This document shows positions 49,413-59,100 of a stretch of 64,000 nt of DNA, piece after piece. The notes below the pieces were generated by a model, which ran no database searches, was not told the DNA's origin, and saw only the letters and a program-made list of their open reading frames with translations. Position 1 is the stretch's first letter, and every line of letters begins with the position of its first letter. The stretch is from Paenibacillus etheri (GTDB lineage Bacteria; Bacillota; Bacilli; Paenibacillales; Paenibacillaceae): assembly GCF_001012825.1 (NCBI RefSeq), contig NZ_LCZJ02000098.1:62001-126000 (forward strand), given 5' to 3'. Both the position numbers and the translations under genes were made by a program.

Positions 49413-50078
49413 ATGGTGGGTATGAAGATTGAGTACGACAATCAGCTGATCGAGTTTAATGTTCAATATGGAAATGGCAAGAAAATCTCCATTCATATAG
49501 ATTCTTCAGGGCGTATAACGCTCAAAGTTCCCAAGAAAACAAGTGAAGAGACGATCAAAAACGTGGTAGAGCGTAATGGGAAATTAATAGTGGAGAAGCT
49601 GAATAGCATTGCGGCGATGGCAGCGGAAAGCCCTAAGACCGGAGAGTATGAAGACGAGGGTAAGTTCCTGTATCTAGGCAAATATTATTCGCTACAAGAG
49701 CTGATAGAGACAGGAGATTTAAATGAGGCAGAACTTAAACTTAAACTGAAGAAATTCTATTTCGCAAGCTGTAAGAAGATTGTAGGCGAACGGATCAATA
49801 AATATCAGGCACAGCTTAGAGTAAAGCCTAAGACGATTGACATTGTTGAATCTAGAACCAAGTGGGGAAGCTGTAGCTCGGATAAAAAGCTAACCTTTAA
49901 CTATCGCCTAGCGATGGCTCCAGTGGAAGTTATCGATTATGTAATCATCCATGAACTGTGTCATTTGCTTCATATGAATCATGATCGCTCCTTTTGGCGG
50001 CGTGTTGGCAGCCTCATGCCTGATTATAAGGAGAAGGAAGAGTATTTAGCTAGATATGGGCGTGCTATGACGCTGTGA
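49413..50078 (+). CDS. YgjP/M48-like metallopeptidase
   Basis: A 221-residue cytoplasmic protein of the YgjP (DUF45) family, related to SprT/M48 peptidases. The zinc motif HELCHLLHMNH lies near residue 189, preceded by the family mark TKWGSCSS near 150 and a YRLAMAP segment. The start is unclear: ATG at 49413 or 49422, neither with a good ribosome binding site; the frame is open further upstream into the terminator. Related proteins accompany type I restriction systems in some genomes, but none is present here. Confidence 0.83.
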   Translation: MVGMKIEYDNQLIEFNVQYGNGKKISIHIDSSGRITLKVPKKTSEETIKNVVERNGKLIVEKLNSIAAMAAESPKTGEYEDEGKFLYLGKYYSLQELIETGDLNEAELKLKLKKFYFASCKKIVGERINKYQAQLRVKPKTIDIVESRTKWGSCSSDKKLTFNYRLAMAPVEVIDYVIIHELCHLLHMNHDRSFWRRVGSLMPDYKEKEEYLARYGRAMTL

Positions 50079-50185
50079 TAATAAGGGTGTAATTCAGATA
50101 GCCCATTTTCTGGTGAATAAAAGGAAGATAAGAGGTAAAACTATGTTCACTAATTGAACTGGTAAAAATTAAAATGCGGAGGTAA

Positions 50186-50746
50186 ATGATGACACAGAAT
50201 AAAGGAAATACACAACGCCAGATTCGAGCTTCAATTCTTTGTTTGATCTGTGCCTGCACTGTCCTATTAAGTGGCTGTTCTAAAGCTGCCAATGAAACCA
50301 CACCAGTAACAACTGAGGCGCCTACAACAGAAGCCACTGCACCTGCAGCTACAAACCATGCAACAGAACAACCCAATACTTCGTCCGGTACAAATACAGA
50401 GGGAATTCCGGCGGGTGTTAGCGTTCAGAGAGTGATTAAGGAAGTCACTTTAAAGGATGGCTATCATAAAAAAATTGAGCTGCTGACAGACGGCGGCAAG
50501 CGGGTTACCATTGCGGATTCGACTCAAAAGATTGTTTTGCAGCAGATTGAATATGATGGGAAGATTAGCACAGTTAATGGTAAACAGGTTACCGTTAAAG
50601 TCGAAGGTGGGGGAGAGCAGACCATAACCATTCCCGATCATGTAGTGATCGATGATGAGGACAAGCTTGGATGGATGCCAGGTGTTGAAATCGAGTGGAC
50701 AGTGAATGCCGAGGGGCAAATCGAAAGTGTTGAACTGGAGGATTAA
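50186..50746 (+). CDS. hypothetical lipoprotein with Thr/Ala-rich linker
   Basis: A 186-residue lipoprotein with lipobox LLSGC near residue 32, a Thr/Pro/Ala-rich linker (residues about 38-80), then a 100-residue beta-rich domain (DGKRVTIADSTQ-like strands and an ITIPDHVVIDDEDKLGWMPG motif). Family not recognised. GGAGG precedes the ATG. A small membrane protein gene starts 25 bases downstream and may be co-transcribed. Confidence 0.65.
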   Translation: MMTQNKGNTQRQIRASILCLICACTVLLSGCSKAANETTPVTTEAPTTEATAPAATNHATEQPNTSSGTNTEGIPAGVSVQRVIKEVTLKDGYHKKIELLTDGGKRVTIADSTQKIVLQQIEYDGKISTVNGKQVTVKVEGGGEQTITIPDHVVIDDEDKLGWMPGVEIEWTVNAEGQIESVELED

Positions 50747-50770
50747 AGAGATACCGAGGGGGCTGGCTGG

Positions 50771-51064
50771 ATGAGATTTCTAATCGTATTTGGCAGTATA
50801 GTGGTTCCCATCGCCATGCTAATGATACAACGGAAATGGATAAAGTGGCGTATTGCTTTCAATGTAGCTTCTGTGTTGTCTACGCTTATCCTAGGTAATA
50901 TTTCTGCCCTAGCCATATATGAAATATTAAGAGATAACACGGTATTTATGACCTCGATTCACGCGATTTTTCTGAATCCGATGTTTCTTTTGACAGGAGC
51001 CTATCTTGGAGTATATCTGGTCTATCGTTTGTTGTTGATGACGTATGAAGAGGTTTATGTATGA
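50771..51064 (+). CDS. small three-helix membrane protein
   Basis: A 97-residue protein with three hydrophobic segments (residues about 2-20, 29-50 and 66-90). GAGGGGG lies nine bases upstream of the ATG. It has no domain I recognise. It follows the lipoprotein gene closely and may belong with it. Confidence 0.6.
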   Translation: MRFLIVFGSIVVPIAMLMIQRKWIKWRIAFNVASVLSTLILGNISALAIYEILRDNTVFMTSIHAIFLNPMFLLTGAYLGVYLVYRLLLMTYEEVYV

Positions 51065-51461
51065 TTTAATTAAAAATTCTTTAATCAGCGTGTCGCTAAG
51101 TGTGCATTTTTAGAAGCATTTGGCTCCACTGAGAAAGTTTTAAATCAAGTATGGGGTGCACTAATTCAAAGCCATTGATCGATGCTATCAAGGTCGGAAT
51201 TCATTGGAAGTGGATGGACCTATTTGGCATTCCAGCTTCCGTTTCGTAAAGAGTTCTATAGCGCAGAAAGATCCAAGTGGTTATAGCGATTTTGAAAAAC
51301 TTAGTACTGTTGCTATAGTGTACAACGAAAAGGCAAAGACTCAAATTATTATACATTTAAGGACGATACTTGTGAGGTATATATTTACATAAATCATCAG
51401 AATTACATTATCGGTGTGAAGATTGTCTTTATAAAGGTCTTCAGAGTTCTAAGGGTATTGA
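51065..51461. other. region without an intact gene
   Basis: About 400 bases of low-GC sequence. Fragments of reading frames are present (for example EVDGPIWHSSFRFVKSS at 51204, and DDTCEVYIYINHQNYIIGVK in another frame toward 51420), which suggest a decayed gene with several frameshifts on the plus strand. A strong terminator stands at the end of it, as expected for a former gene. Confidence 0.4.
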
Positions 51462-51503
51462 GAACAAAAGTCCATCAACTATAAGATGGACTTTTGTTCT
51501 TTT
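51462..51503 (+). terminator. intrinsic terminator at the end of a decayed region
   Basis: GAACAAAAGTCCATC pairs perfectly with GATGGACTTTTGTTC (51485-51499), followed by TTTTC. Confidence 0.85.
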
Positions 51504-51568
51504 CAAAAAGTATAGTTACAATTCACCCTTTACTATGCTTGGAAAAGTATATTTCAACAGGTCCGTTT

Positions 51569-51994
51569 TTAAATCGACGTATTACTACTGACTTCTACTC
51601 TTTCAATAGATATTTCATTGTTTTCTATTTGTATTTGATACTCAACAATTTCTCCTTTATTAAATACTTCACTAAATTCTTTACTTACCGAGTAGTTTCC
51701 TTTCGGATTGAGTGTAATTTTAAACAAACACTTTCCGTTTTTCACTCGGAACTTCGCTACCTTTCCAAAAGTAATATTACTATCAATCAAAGATTCAATT
51801 AGAGTGTCATCTCCTTCTTCAACAGTAACAACTACACTTTTTAAATTTAACGGGCTGTTATTAGTAATCATCAGATTATATTCCTCATCATCTGCTACAT
51901 TAGTATCATTTATTACATCTGAGCTATTTCTTTCGCAACCCGTCAAAAAGACTATAAACAATATGAATAGTAATAACCATTTTTTTTCAGTCAA
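51569..51994 (-). CDS. small hypothetical lipoprotein
   Basis: A 141-residue lipoprotein with lipobox FLTGC near residue 20, then an acidic linker and a beta-sandwich-like domain (NLMITNNSPLNLKSVVV, GKVAKFRVKNG, GEIVEYQIQ). The family is not recognised; low-GC sequence. TTG start with GAGAGGCGAG upstream. It lies downstream of a broken gene on the same strand, in a region that looks recently acquired or decaying. Confidence 0.6.
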   Translation of the reverse strand: MTEKKWLLLFILFIVFLTGCERNSSDVINDTNVADDEEYNLMITNNSPLNLKSVVVTVEEGDDTLIESLIDSNITFGKVAKFRVKNGKCLFKITLNPKGNYSVSKEFSEVFNKGEIVEYQIQIENNEISIERVEVSSNTSI

Positions 51995-52019
51995 TATGCT
52001 CGCCTCTCAATTTTATAAT

Positions 52020-52530
52020 TTATTGTGCTGTCAAAAAATTCAAAAAAGATATTGGCTCAAAAGGGGCTAAACTTAGTTCTTTTTTATCAAAAAGAAGCTT
52101 TATTTCTGGTTGAAAAACTATGTTTCCCTTTTTCTTTAGAATATAAGTACATTTTATTCCATATACTTTTATTTCGCTTAATTTTTTTTCATCTATTTTA
52201 TTCTTGTATTCTTTCTTAATTTGTTCCTCTGTATATTCATCACGATTAACTTCTACATTAATTATTTCAATAAACTCCTTTACATCTTCAGGATAAATCA
52301 ATTCCGCATGTATATCACTAGTAATAATATGATTTGAATCTAAAATTTTATATGAGTAAGAATACTCTTGTTCTAGTGCAAAATATCTTTCTTTAAATTT
52401 GATGCTGATCCAAATAACAGTAAAGAAGAATCACTATTTTCTGAATCTTCTAAATTAATAGTATAGATCCCGACTGCTTGGTTAAATTCTAGCCTATTTA
52501 GGATATTACTTGTCACTCCATTTCCAGTTA
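52020..52530 (-). pseudogene. frameshifted and truncated hypothetical gene
   Basis: The minus-strand frame around 52373-52530 reads GNGVTSNILNRLEF, then VGIYTINLEDSENSDSSLLL, and breaks at a stop near 52373. A second frame, from about 52410 to 52020, continues FKERYFALEQEYSYSYKIL, then IHAELIYPEDVKEF to the end SFLNFLTAQ. The two overlap, as expected after a single frameshift near 52400. The 5' end (signal or membrane part) is missing, and a terminator hairpin lies directly upstream. Family not recognised. Confidence 0.55.
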
Positions 52531-52538
52531 TACAAATG

Positions 52539-52579
52539 AAAAAATGGGAGTGAATAGTAAGTATCCACACCCATTTTTT
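52539..52579. terminator. bidirectional hairpin terminator
   Basis: AAAAAATGGGAGTG pairs with CACACCCATTTTTT; T runs stand on both strands. On the minus strand it follows the fragment at 52637. Confidence 0.75.
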
Positions 52580-52636
52580 AGTTAAACTAAATCATAACCC
52601 ATTTTCTGGGGTAATGACGTATCTTTGATATAACAC

Positions 52637-52897
52637 CTATAAGGCTAATGCAACCTGTTGTAATGCGTAATATTGGTCATATGCCTGAGTAAAAGCACTA
52701 CCTGGATATTTAACGCCTGACGTAGTGATATCATACGTATATTGATCCTGGGAATACCTTAAAACAATTCTCCCTCTGTAGCCTTTAGTAGTTGGGTAGG
52801 AGATAGTTTGTGTCGTTGTGAATGCAGCACTTGTGCCGACTGCTGCTGAGATATTGGTCTTCAAAAACTTTAAGTCTACCGCAGCTACAAGCTATAA
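52637..52897 (-). pseudogene. C-terminal fragment of a secreted beta-rich protein
   Basis: An open minus-strand frame gives about 85 residues (VAAVDLKFLKTNISAAVG, then YSQDQYTYDITTSG, then the end ALQQVALAL). It has no own start or ribosome binding site; the sequence breaks at about 52897, exactly where the partial copy of the 55.1 kb gene begins. It looks like the last part of an exported protein whose beginning was lost in a rearrangement. Family not identified. Confidence 0.5.
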
Positions 52898-53068
52898 TTC
52901 CTTTTGGATGACATCGTAGATCTTTCTCATTTAAGAGATAAGGACTTTCTTGTATATGATTCGGAAGAAGATACAGCGGGCATTTTTTTAGAGGAACTTG
53001 GGTATTGGAGCGGTGAGATTCGCAAGGATTTTCGAGTCTGTTTGTGTACCGGATTTCAGCTAGTACTT
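52887..53068 (+). pseudogene. partial copy of the gene at 55069
   Basis: About 180 bases that closely match 55201-55378 (for example TTTGGATGACATCG, GACTCGGAAGAAGAT-like and AGAGGAACTTGGGTA segments), corresponding to residues about 46-104 of the intact protein. Both ends are missing. Substitutions are scattered, so the duplication is not very recent. Confidence 0.85.
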
Positions 53069-53107
53069 TAAAAATAGGGGTACCCCCTTAATAGGGTACC
53101 CCTATTC
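53066..53107 (-). terminator. terminator of the endoglucanase gene
   Basis: AATAGGGGTACCC pairs with GGGTACCCCTATT; on the minus strand a TTTTTAAAG tail follows, so it ends the GH5 transcript. Confidence 0.8.
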
Positions 53108-53125
53108 ATGTTGATAACAGAAAGG

Positions 53126-54847
53126 TTATGAAGACTTTCCTACAACGTTTGTTCCACTTTTCGTGATTTTGTACGTAATAATTTCGCCATTCCAGAAGTG
53201 GAATTTAAGAGTCACTTCTCCGTCTTTCACATCTTTAAAGAACGCTGGAAGCAGCTTGATTTCTTTCGTGTTATAAGAGGGTGAGAAAGTATTGCCGAAC
53301 TCCTTGAATGGAGTCCAGTCTTGAGGGCCTGCATTGCCACCAGCAGTATAGACAGCCTCCATCGTGGCAAGCTGATTACCGTTAAAGGTAGTCGGAATAG
53401 CAAACGATTCGGTCGTCCCTTTAGCATCGCTTAATTTGATAGTGTCATTCACGATGACCTTTAGTCTCCACGCAACGCCTTTGTTGAATTTCAGCGTTAA
53501 CACGGCATTTTCGCCGTATTTTTGAGAAGCTGTGAGTTTTTTGAGTTGGCTGGCTTTGAGTGTGAGCTCCTCGCCATTCAAAGTGTAATCTTTGCCCTTG
53601 GTTAAATGTTTCCCATTTGCACTAATTGTAGTTAGCTTATTGCCGTTTAGGTTCAGCTTCACCTTGGTGTCTTTGATCGTTGCACCTTTTTTTAGATAGA
53701 CCAAATCGCTTTCGGTGCTGGAGGAACGTTCCTTCAGACCAGACATTAACACGCCCTGCAGCACGGAATCGGACCACTTATACGTTTTGCGGTTGAAATG
53801 TTGCCCATTATCCCAGAGCATGGAGGTCATTTTCTTTTCTTTTAAATAATAGGTAAGGTACTCGAAGAATTTCAGCTTCTCGCCTTGTTCAATCACACCT
53901 GTATCTTTATCGAATCCTAGCAGTCCAAACTCACCAACGATGACAGGGATTCCTTTGGCTACGAATGTATTGTAAACGTTATTAAAAGTTTGGGTGATAT
54001 CGTTTTTTGTATCTTTTTCAAACGTGGTGTAACCAGCGATATTCACACTGAACGGCCAGAAGCCATAGTAGTGAACGGTCGCGATTATGTTCGGATCGTT
54101 AAGAGCTGTAATCGTCTTGTAGAGCTGATCCATTCTAGGTTGGGTAGGAGAAGTCTCTAATGAAGGGAGCACTAGCGGACGTAAATCATTCTTTCCACCA
54201 GAACTTCGAACGATTTGATGGAAGGAGGTGTTGAGCTCTGTAAGCATCTGCTCCATCTTCGCTTCATCCGTACTTCCACCATCCGTGAAACGAGGTTCAT
54301 TAATGCTTTCGAACATCAGCTTATCGGATTTATCCTTGAAGCGGTCTGCAATTTGAGTCCATGCTGCGTTATAACGCGCCAGCGTCTCATCATGCTTCTC
54401 TTCCATATGACTTACCCATAGCCAGGAGTCGTGATGGACGTTAATCATTACATATAGCTTGGCGTCTAGCGCCCAGCTGACAACTTCTTCGACACGGTCG
54501 AGGTAAGCTTTTTCAATGGTATAGTTCGGTGCTTCGCCTATATGTGAATCCCAAGTGATAGGAATTCGGATGCTTTTGTAGCCTTGGGCGGCGATTTTCT
54601 TAATCAGTTCTTGGGTTACACGCGGATTGCCCCAGGAGGTTTCATCCTCACCTGTAGCATCTAGAGTATTGCCGAGGTTCCATCCGGGCTGCATATCATC
54701 TACATAGGATTGGATCTTACTCTTTGGCGCTGCCTTAGCTTGTTGCTCGTCCTTAGTAGCAGCGGCGGCAATGGATGAGAACAGTGAAAGCAGAAGAGCG
54801 GTGACAAGGGTCAATGATAAGAAGGATTTCTGGAATCGAGTAGTCAT
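53126..54847 (-). CDS. secreted GH5 endoglucanase with CBM46
   Basis: A 573-residue exported enzyme. Residues 1-30 form a signal peptide ending AAAA. Residues about 40-365 are a GH5 TIM barrel, probably subfamily 4, with NLGNTLDATG, the acid/base E184 in INEPR and the nucleophile E306 in VIVGEFG. An Ig-like X2 module (about 375-465) and a C-terminal CBM46 (about 470-573) follow, the same three-part layout as Bacillus Cel5B. It cleaves beta-1,4-glucans such as carboxymethylcellulose or xyloglucan. CAAAGGAG precedes the ATG. A cre site about 100 bases upstream points to carbon catabolite repression. Confidence 0.92.
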   Translation of the reverse strand: MTTRFQKSFLSLTLVTALLLSLFSSIAAAATKDEQQAKAAPKSKIQSYVDDMQPGWNLGNTLDATGEDETSWGNPRVTQELIKKIAAQGYKSIRIPITWDSHIGEAPNYTIEKAYLDRVEEVVSWALDAKLYVMINVHHDSWLWVSHMEEKHDETLARYNAAWTQIADRFKDKSDKLMFESINEPRFTDGGSTDEAKMEQMLTELNTSFHQIVRSSGGKNDLRPLVLPSLETSPTQPRMDQLYKTITALNDPNIIATVHYYGFWPFSVNIAGYTTFEKDTKNDITQTFNNVYNTFVAKGIPVIVGEFGLLGFDKDTGVIEQGEKLKFFEYLTYYLKEKKMTSMLWDNGQHFNRKTYKWSDSVLQGVLMSGLKERSSSTESDLVYLKKGATIKDTKVKLNLNGNKLTTISANGKHLTKGKDYTLNGEELTLKASQLKKLTASQKYGENAVLTLKFNKGVAWRLKVIVNDTIKLSDAKGTTESFAIPTTFNGNQLATMEAVYTAGGNAGPQDWTPFKEFGNTFSPSYNTKEIKLLPAFFKDVKDGEVTLKFHFWNGEIITYKITKSGTNVVGKSS

Positions 54848-54947
54848 TGAATTCTCCTTTGTGAGATCATTTTTGAAGATGCTTTAACCTGACCTTTCCC
54901 CAATACTTTGGTGCTTAGATGAACACGAACACCTCCAGTTCTTTTGT

Positions 54948-54961
54948 TGTAAACGCTTACC
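54948..54961. promoter_or_regulatory. cre site (CcpA) upstream of the endoglucanase
   Basis: TGTAAACGCTTACC matches the cre consensus TGWAARCGYTWNCW fully or nearly so, and is almost palindromic. It lies between the divergent endoglucanase and the gene at 55069. Confidence 0.8.
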
Positions 54962-55068
54962 AAATACCCTAACATAGAACATTTGTAGTGAGTACCTTAC
55001 TAATTTGTGGTAAATTCATATATGAATTAGTGATTTGCAGTGATTCCAAAGTCATGGAGGGCAATCCA

Positions 55069-55647
55069 GTGAGCAGATTTCATTACATAGGCTCGGCTAC
55101 CGAGCTTCCGTTAGGAGAAAGAGGCAGTGTACTGTCAGCAAAGACATATAATGAAGTAAAAAATTCCCCAGAGTATAACAAACAAAGGGAGGTTCTGCGC
55201 CTGCAAGGCATAATCCCTTTGGATGACATCGCAGATCTATCCCATTTAAGAGATGAGGACTGTCTTGTATATGACTCGGAAGAAGATGCAGCGGGTATTT
55301 TTATAGAGGAACTTGGGTACTGGAACAATGAGATTCGCAAGCATTTTTGGAGTCCATATGTCTACCGAATTTCACCGAATTGGGGCGGCTTCTCTGTATC
55401 CCCTAAGCTAAAAGATACTCTTCCGGGATCGTATAACGCCTCACTCAAGTGTTGTCGGGAGTTATTTAAACTTATGACAGATTATGGGGTATCTGGTGCC
55501 GAGTTTGAGCTTTATACATGCTGGGCTGAGGAAGAAGGGCTCCCACGTAATAAAAAGTATGATCGAATCTTTGATTTGGCCTCTTTGTCACTGGAGGATG
55601 GCTTTGAGTTGAGAGAAAAAGAGTATATTGTGGTTAAAATGATTTGA
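55069..55647 (+). CDS. hypothetical protein, duplicated as a fragment nearby
   Basis: A 192-residue soluble protein that I do not recognise. It opens with SRFHYIGSATELPLG and has a DCLVYDSEEDAAGIFIEEL region and a WGGFSVSPKL segment. GTG start at 55069 with GGAGGG eight bases upstream; an ATG at 55054 overlaps that site. It has no signal peptide. A truncated copy of its middle part lies at 52887-53068, on the other side of the endoglucanase. Divergent from that gene. Confidence 0.65.
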   Translation: MSRFHYIGSATELPLGERGSVLSAKTYNEVKNSPEYNKQREVLRLQGIIPLDDIADLSHLRDEDCLVYDSEEDAAGIFIEELGYWNNEIRKHFWSPYVYRISPNWGGFSVSPKLKDTLPGSYNASLKCCRELFKLMTDYGVSGAEFELYTCWAEEEGLPRNKKYDRIFDLASLSLEDGFELREKEYIVVKMI

Positions 55648-55698
55648 TATTCAATAGGATTATCGCTAACTACTCGTTATACAAAAAACAAATATAAC

Positions 55699-55727
55699 AT
55701 GACAAAAACATGTATATTAGATATGAT
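55699..55727 (+). promoter_or_regulatory. promoter of the cobalamin-riboswitch operon
   Basis: ATGACA at 55699-55704, a 17-base spacer and TATGAT at 55722-55727. Transcription would start at about 55734, just before the riboswitch. Confidence 0.75.
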
Positions 55728-55749
55728 GAAGCATGAAAAAATTAATATT

Positions 55750-55945
55750 AGCAATAGGTGCCAATTATGAATGTTTCGGAAACATAATCATAGATTGGTT
55801 AAATGGAAAGCGGGTGTGAATCCCGCGCGGTCCCGCCGCTGTGAAAGAGGAGTCCTTGCAAGGTACCACTGGGAAACTGGGAAGGTAGCAAGGGTGATGA
55901 TACTTGAGCCAGAATATCTGCCTGTTTCTGTTACACCATTAAACT
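55750..55945 (+). ncRNA. cobalamin (B12) riboswitch
   Basis: The conserved elements occur in order: AGGTGCCAATT (55756), AATGGAAAGCGGGTGTGAATCC (in pieces), GCGGTCCCGCCGCTGTGA (about 55828), GAGTCC, the B12 box CCACTGGGAAACTGGGAAGG (55866), GATGATACTTGAGCC and the closing ATCTGCCTG. This is the class-I adenosylcobalamin-type aptamer. It lies in the 5' leader of the surface-protein/ECF operon, with a terminator and antiterminator after it, so high corrinoid should stop transcription. Start and end of the aptamer are approximate. Confidence 0.95.
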
Positions 55946-55957
55946 CTACGAGCGATA

Positions 55958-56041
55958 GAGAGGTGTTTGATATAGTATATGCCTGCTATTATTGCGGTTC
56001 ACTATCTTAAACCTCTCGACGTTATGTTGAGTGGTTTTTTG
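55958..56041 (+). terminator. riboswitch terminator and antiterminator
   Basis: The terminator stem is CCTCTCGAC (56012-56020) with GTTGAGTGG (56026-56034), followed by six T. An upstream GAGAGG-TG-TTT (55958-55968) can instead pair with AAACCTCTC (56009-56017), which would break the terminator. This is a typical on/off switch. Confidence 0.85.
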
Positions 56042-56103
56042 TAATGTTAAGAAAGTTTATTCTGTTTTTTATCATAGGAAAAGAAGGGAAGGGTTATGGA
56101 AAC

Positions 56104-59100
56104 ATGAAGAAAAATAAGTTTTTAGCTTGGTTACTTATTGTAGCTGTATTTATCACGACGTTCTCTACAAGCGTAATCCCGGCTCATGCGAATGAAGCAA
56201 GCTCTACACTTAAAGGGTATGTAACTGTATCCGTAGAGAAGTTCACATTGGGTCAAGGTTATATTAAGGAACCTATTAAAGTTCCATTCTACGAAGGGGA
56301 CAATGGCGCATCACTAATAACACGTGCGCTAGGAGAAGGTAATTATAGAAACTTTGGAAGTATAGCTAGTAGTTTTTATTTATCTGAAGTTAAAGATAGT
56401 GGCAGAAGTGAAGTCAATATACCGCAATATATTTTAGATATGATTTCAGCCGATGGGAATACAGTCGGAACTAAAGCAGACCAAGAGTGGCTAAGTCAGT
56501 TTGACTACACTCACATGTCGGGTTGGATGTATGCCGTAAATAATGAATTTCCTCCGTTCGGGATGTCTGATTATCACCCTCAAGACGGTGACATCATCCG
56601 AACACAGTTCACCACTTATGGCTATAGTTCTGATCTTGGTGGCTGGGGAGAACCTCCATTTCCATTTGCCAATAAGGATGCATTAACTGCGAAAATCGCA
56701 GAAATTAACAGTGATCCGAATAAAGAAAGTATTTTGGGCAAAACAGTAGTACAAAAAGCAGTTTACCAAGCTTATTCAGTGCTAGAAAATATGGAAAGCT
56801 CTCAAGTAAGTGTAGATCATGCGCTGGTCGGGCTTACCAATTCTTTAGATATAGAGCCACCTATTATTACTGTAAGTGGTTTGCAGGATAAACAGGAAGT
56901 ATCCGATAAAGATTTAAGTTTCAGAGTAGCTGTCACAGATAATGTATATGACGGTATCATTCCAGTAGTGAAACTAAATGGAGTCGTTTTATCTGCTACA
57001 AATGGTGAGTATAAGGTTTCTCTTAACCCAGGTGGTAATGTAATCACTGTAACGGCAGTAGACGGAGCAGAAAATAGAGCAACACAAACTTATCAAATTA
57101 CCTACAAAATAAATGCTACAACTGGAGTCAAACAACAGTTAGATAAGAGCCTTGCTTATATTCTAAACACCGTAAAGAACCCGTCATTTGGAACAGGTAG
57201 CGGAGAATGGTCCATTCTTTCTCTAGCACAGGCCTACTATGAAGTACCAAATGGTTATTACGATCTCTATTACAACAATGTAGCTAAGAGAGTAAAAGAA
57301 TTAATGAAGGATGGAAAACTCGATGCTACTAAAAGCACAGAGCATTCCAGAGCGATTCTAGGACTTACCTCTATCGGAAAAGATATCACGAATGTTGCTG
57401 GTTATGATCTCATCAATGCACTCGCTGATTATCAATATGTTAAGAAACAAGGGAATAATGGTCCCATATTTGCTCTGATTGCACTAGATAGTCATAACTA
57501 CGACATCCCGGTATTATTCCCTAATCCTGATGAAAAGGGAGTAATATACCAAAGCACAAGAGAAAATCTGGTTCAGTACATCTTGGATAAAGAGGTTAAA
57601 AAAGGTGCAGCAGATGCCGGTGGCTGGGCTTTAGGAGTAACCAAAGCCGACGTTGATATGACCGCGATGGCGATGCAAGCACTTGCGCCTTATTACGCAA
57701 CTAATCCAAATGTAAAAGCTGCTGTGGATCGGGCGATCAATTGGTTATCGAGTACGCAAAATGATCAAGGTGGATTTACAAGCTGGGGAAGCACAAGCAG
57801 CGAAAGTATCTCGCAGGTAATAGTAGCCTTAACTGGCGTAGGCATAGATCCACACAGTGACCCTAGGTTTGTGAAAAAAGGAAATTCGCTTATTGATGCG
57901 TTGCTTACCTTCGCTGGACCGGATGGCGGATTTAAGCATATTCTAACCGGAAAAGTAGATGGAATGGCTACGGATCAAGGTACGTATGCACTAGTTGCTT
58001 ACGATCGTCTGATCAATCATAAGAACCGTCTATTTGATATGAGCGATGTAGTAATTAAGCAACCAGAGGAAACGAAAGAAATAGAAGTACAGTTACCCTC
58101 GGGAGATAAACCCAAAGTTGTCATTTTTCAAAATAATAATAATTATATTCTTCCGATAAATTCAGGGGATAGCAACAAAGAAATTACAGTTGAAATCCCG
58201 AAATATAAGCAATCTACAGTAAGTGTTGATTTACCTAGTAATAGTAATCTGCCTAAGTTAGAGGTTACCAAAGGTGACGTATCTGTACTCATCCCTAAGG
58301 GTACACAGGTTACAGATGGAGATTCTTCTAAGGTTGAATTGATTTCACCTTTAACAGGTACAGAAGCTGCACTAAAAGATAGTCTGAATCAGATTATTTC
58401 CCAGGATAAGAAGCTGGAGAGCATTATTCAAGCTTTTTCCATGGGTGGTAGTGCAAGAGTAGAATTCAGTCAATTTATCACATTAACCTTTAAGGACCTT
58501 AAAGGAAAAGATGCAGCTTATATTCAAAACGGTACACCTCATGCGATTCAGAAATTTGCAAGTGACGACTTAGGTTTAGCGAGCGGCAAGGCTGAGTACG
58601 CATATGACGACGGTAATGATTTAATCGTAAAAACTAATCACTTCACCGATTACATTGCGTATTCCTCCAGTGCAGTACAAACACCTGGTGGTGACGGTAA
58701 TGGTAACGGCGGTGGAGGAACCACTCCATCGAAGCCATATGTAACCTTATCCGTGGATAAGCTTACGATTAAGAAGGGATATGTTCTTCCATCTGTACAG
58801 GTAGAGCTACAATCTGGTGACACAGTGTGGTCTGTATTAGAAAGAGTGCTAGATAGCCGCGATATCGACTATAGATATTCTTGGAACAGTACATTTGGAA
58901 GTGTGTATGTAGAATCCATAGCTGGTGATGGAGAATTTGACCATGGCAGCGGTAGTGGATGGATGTATAATGTGAATGGAAAATATCCTAATTATGGTGC
59001 ATCTTCATATAACCTAAGTGCTGGGGATAGAATTCAGTGGCGTTATACTACGAATTTGGGTGTGGATCTAAATGCAACTACAAGCCCTACTCCAACCACA

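Noticed and set aside
51204-51392. 62-codon plus-strand frame
   Set aside because: No good start or ribosome binding site and continuing fragments in other frames; treated as decay.
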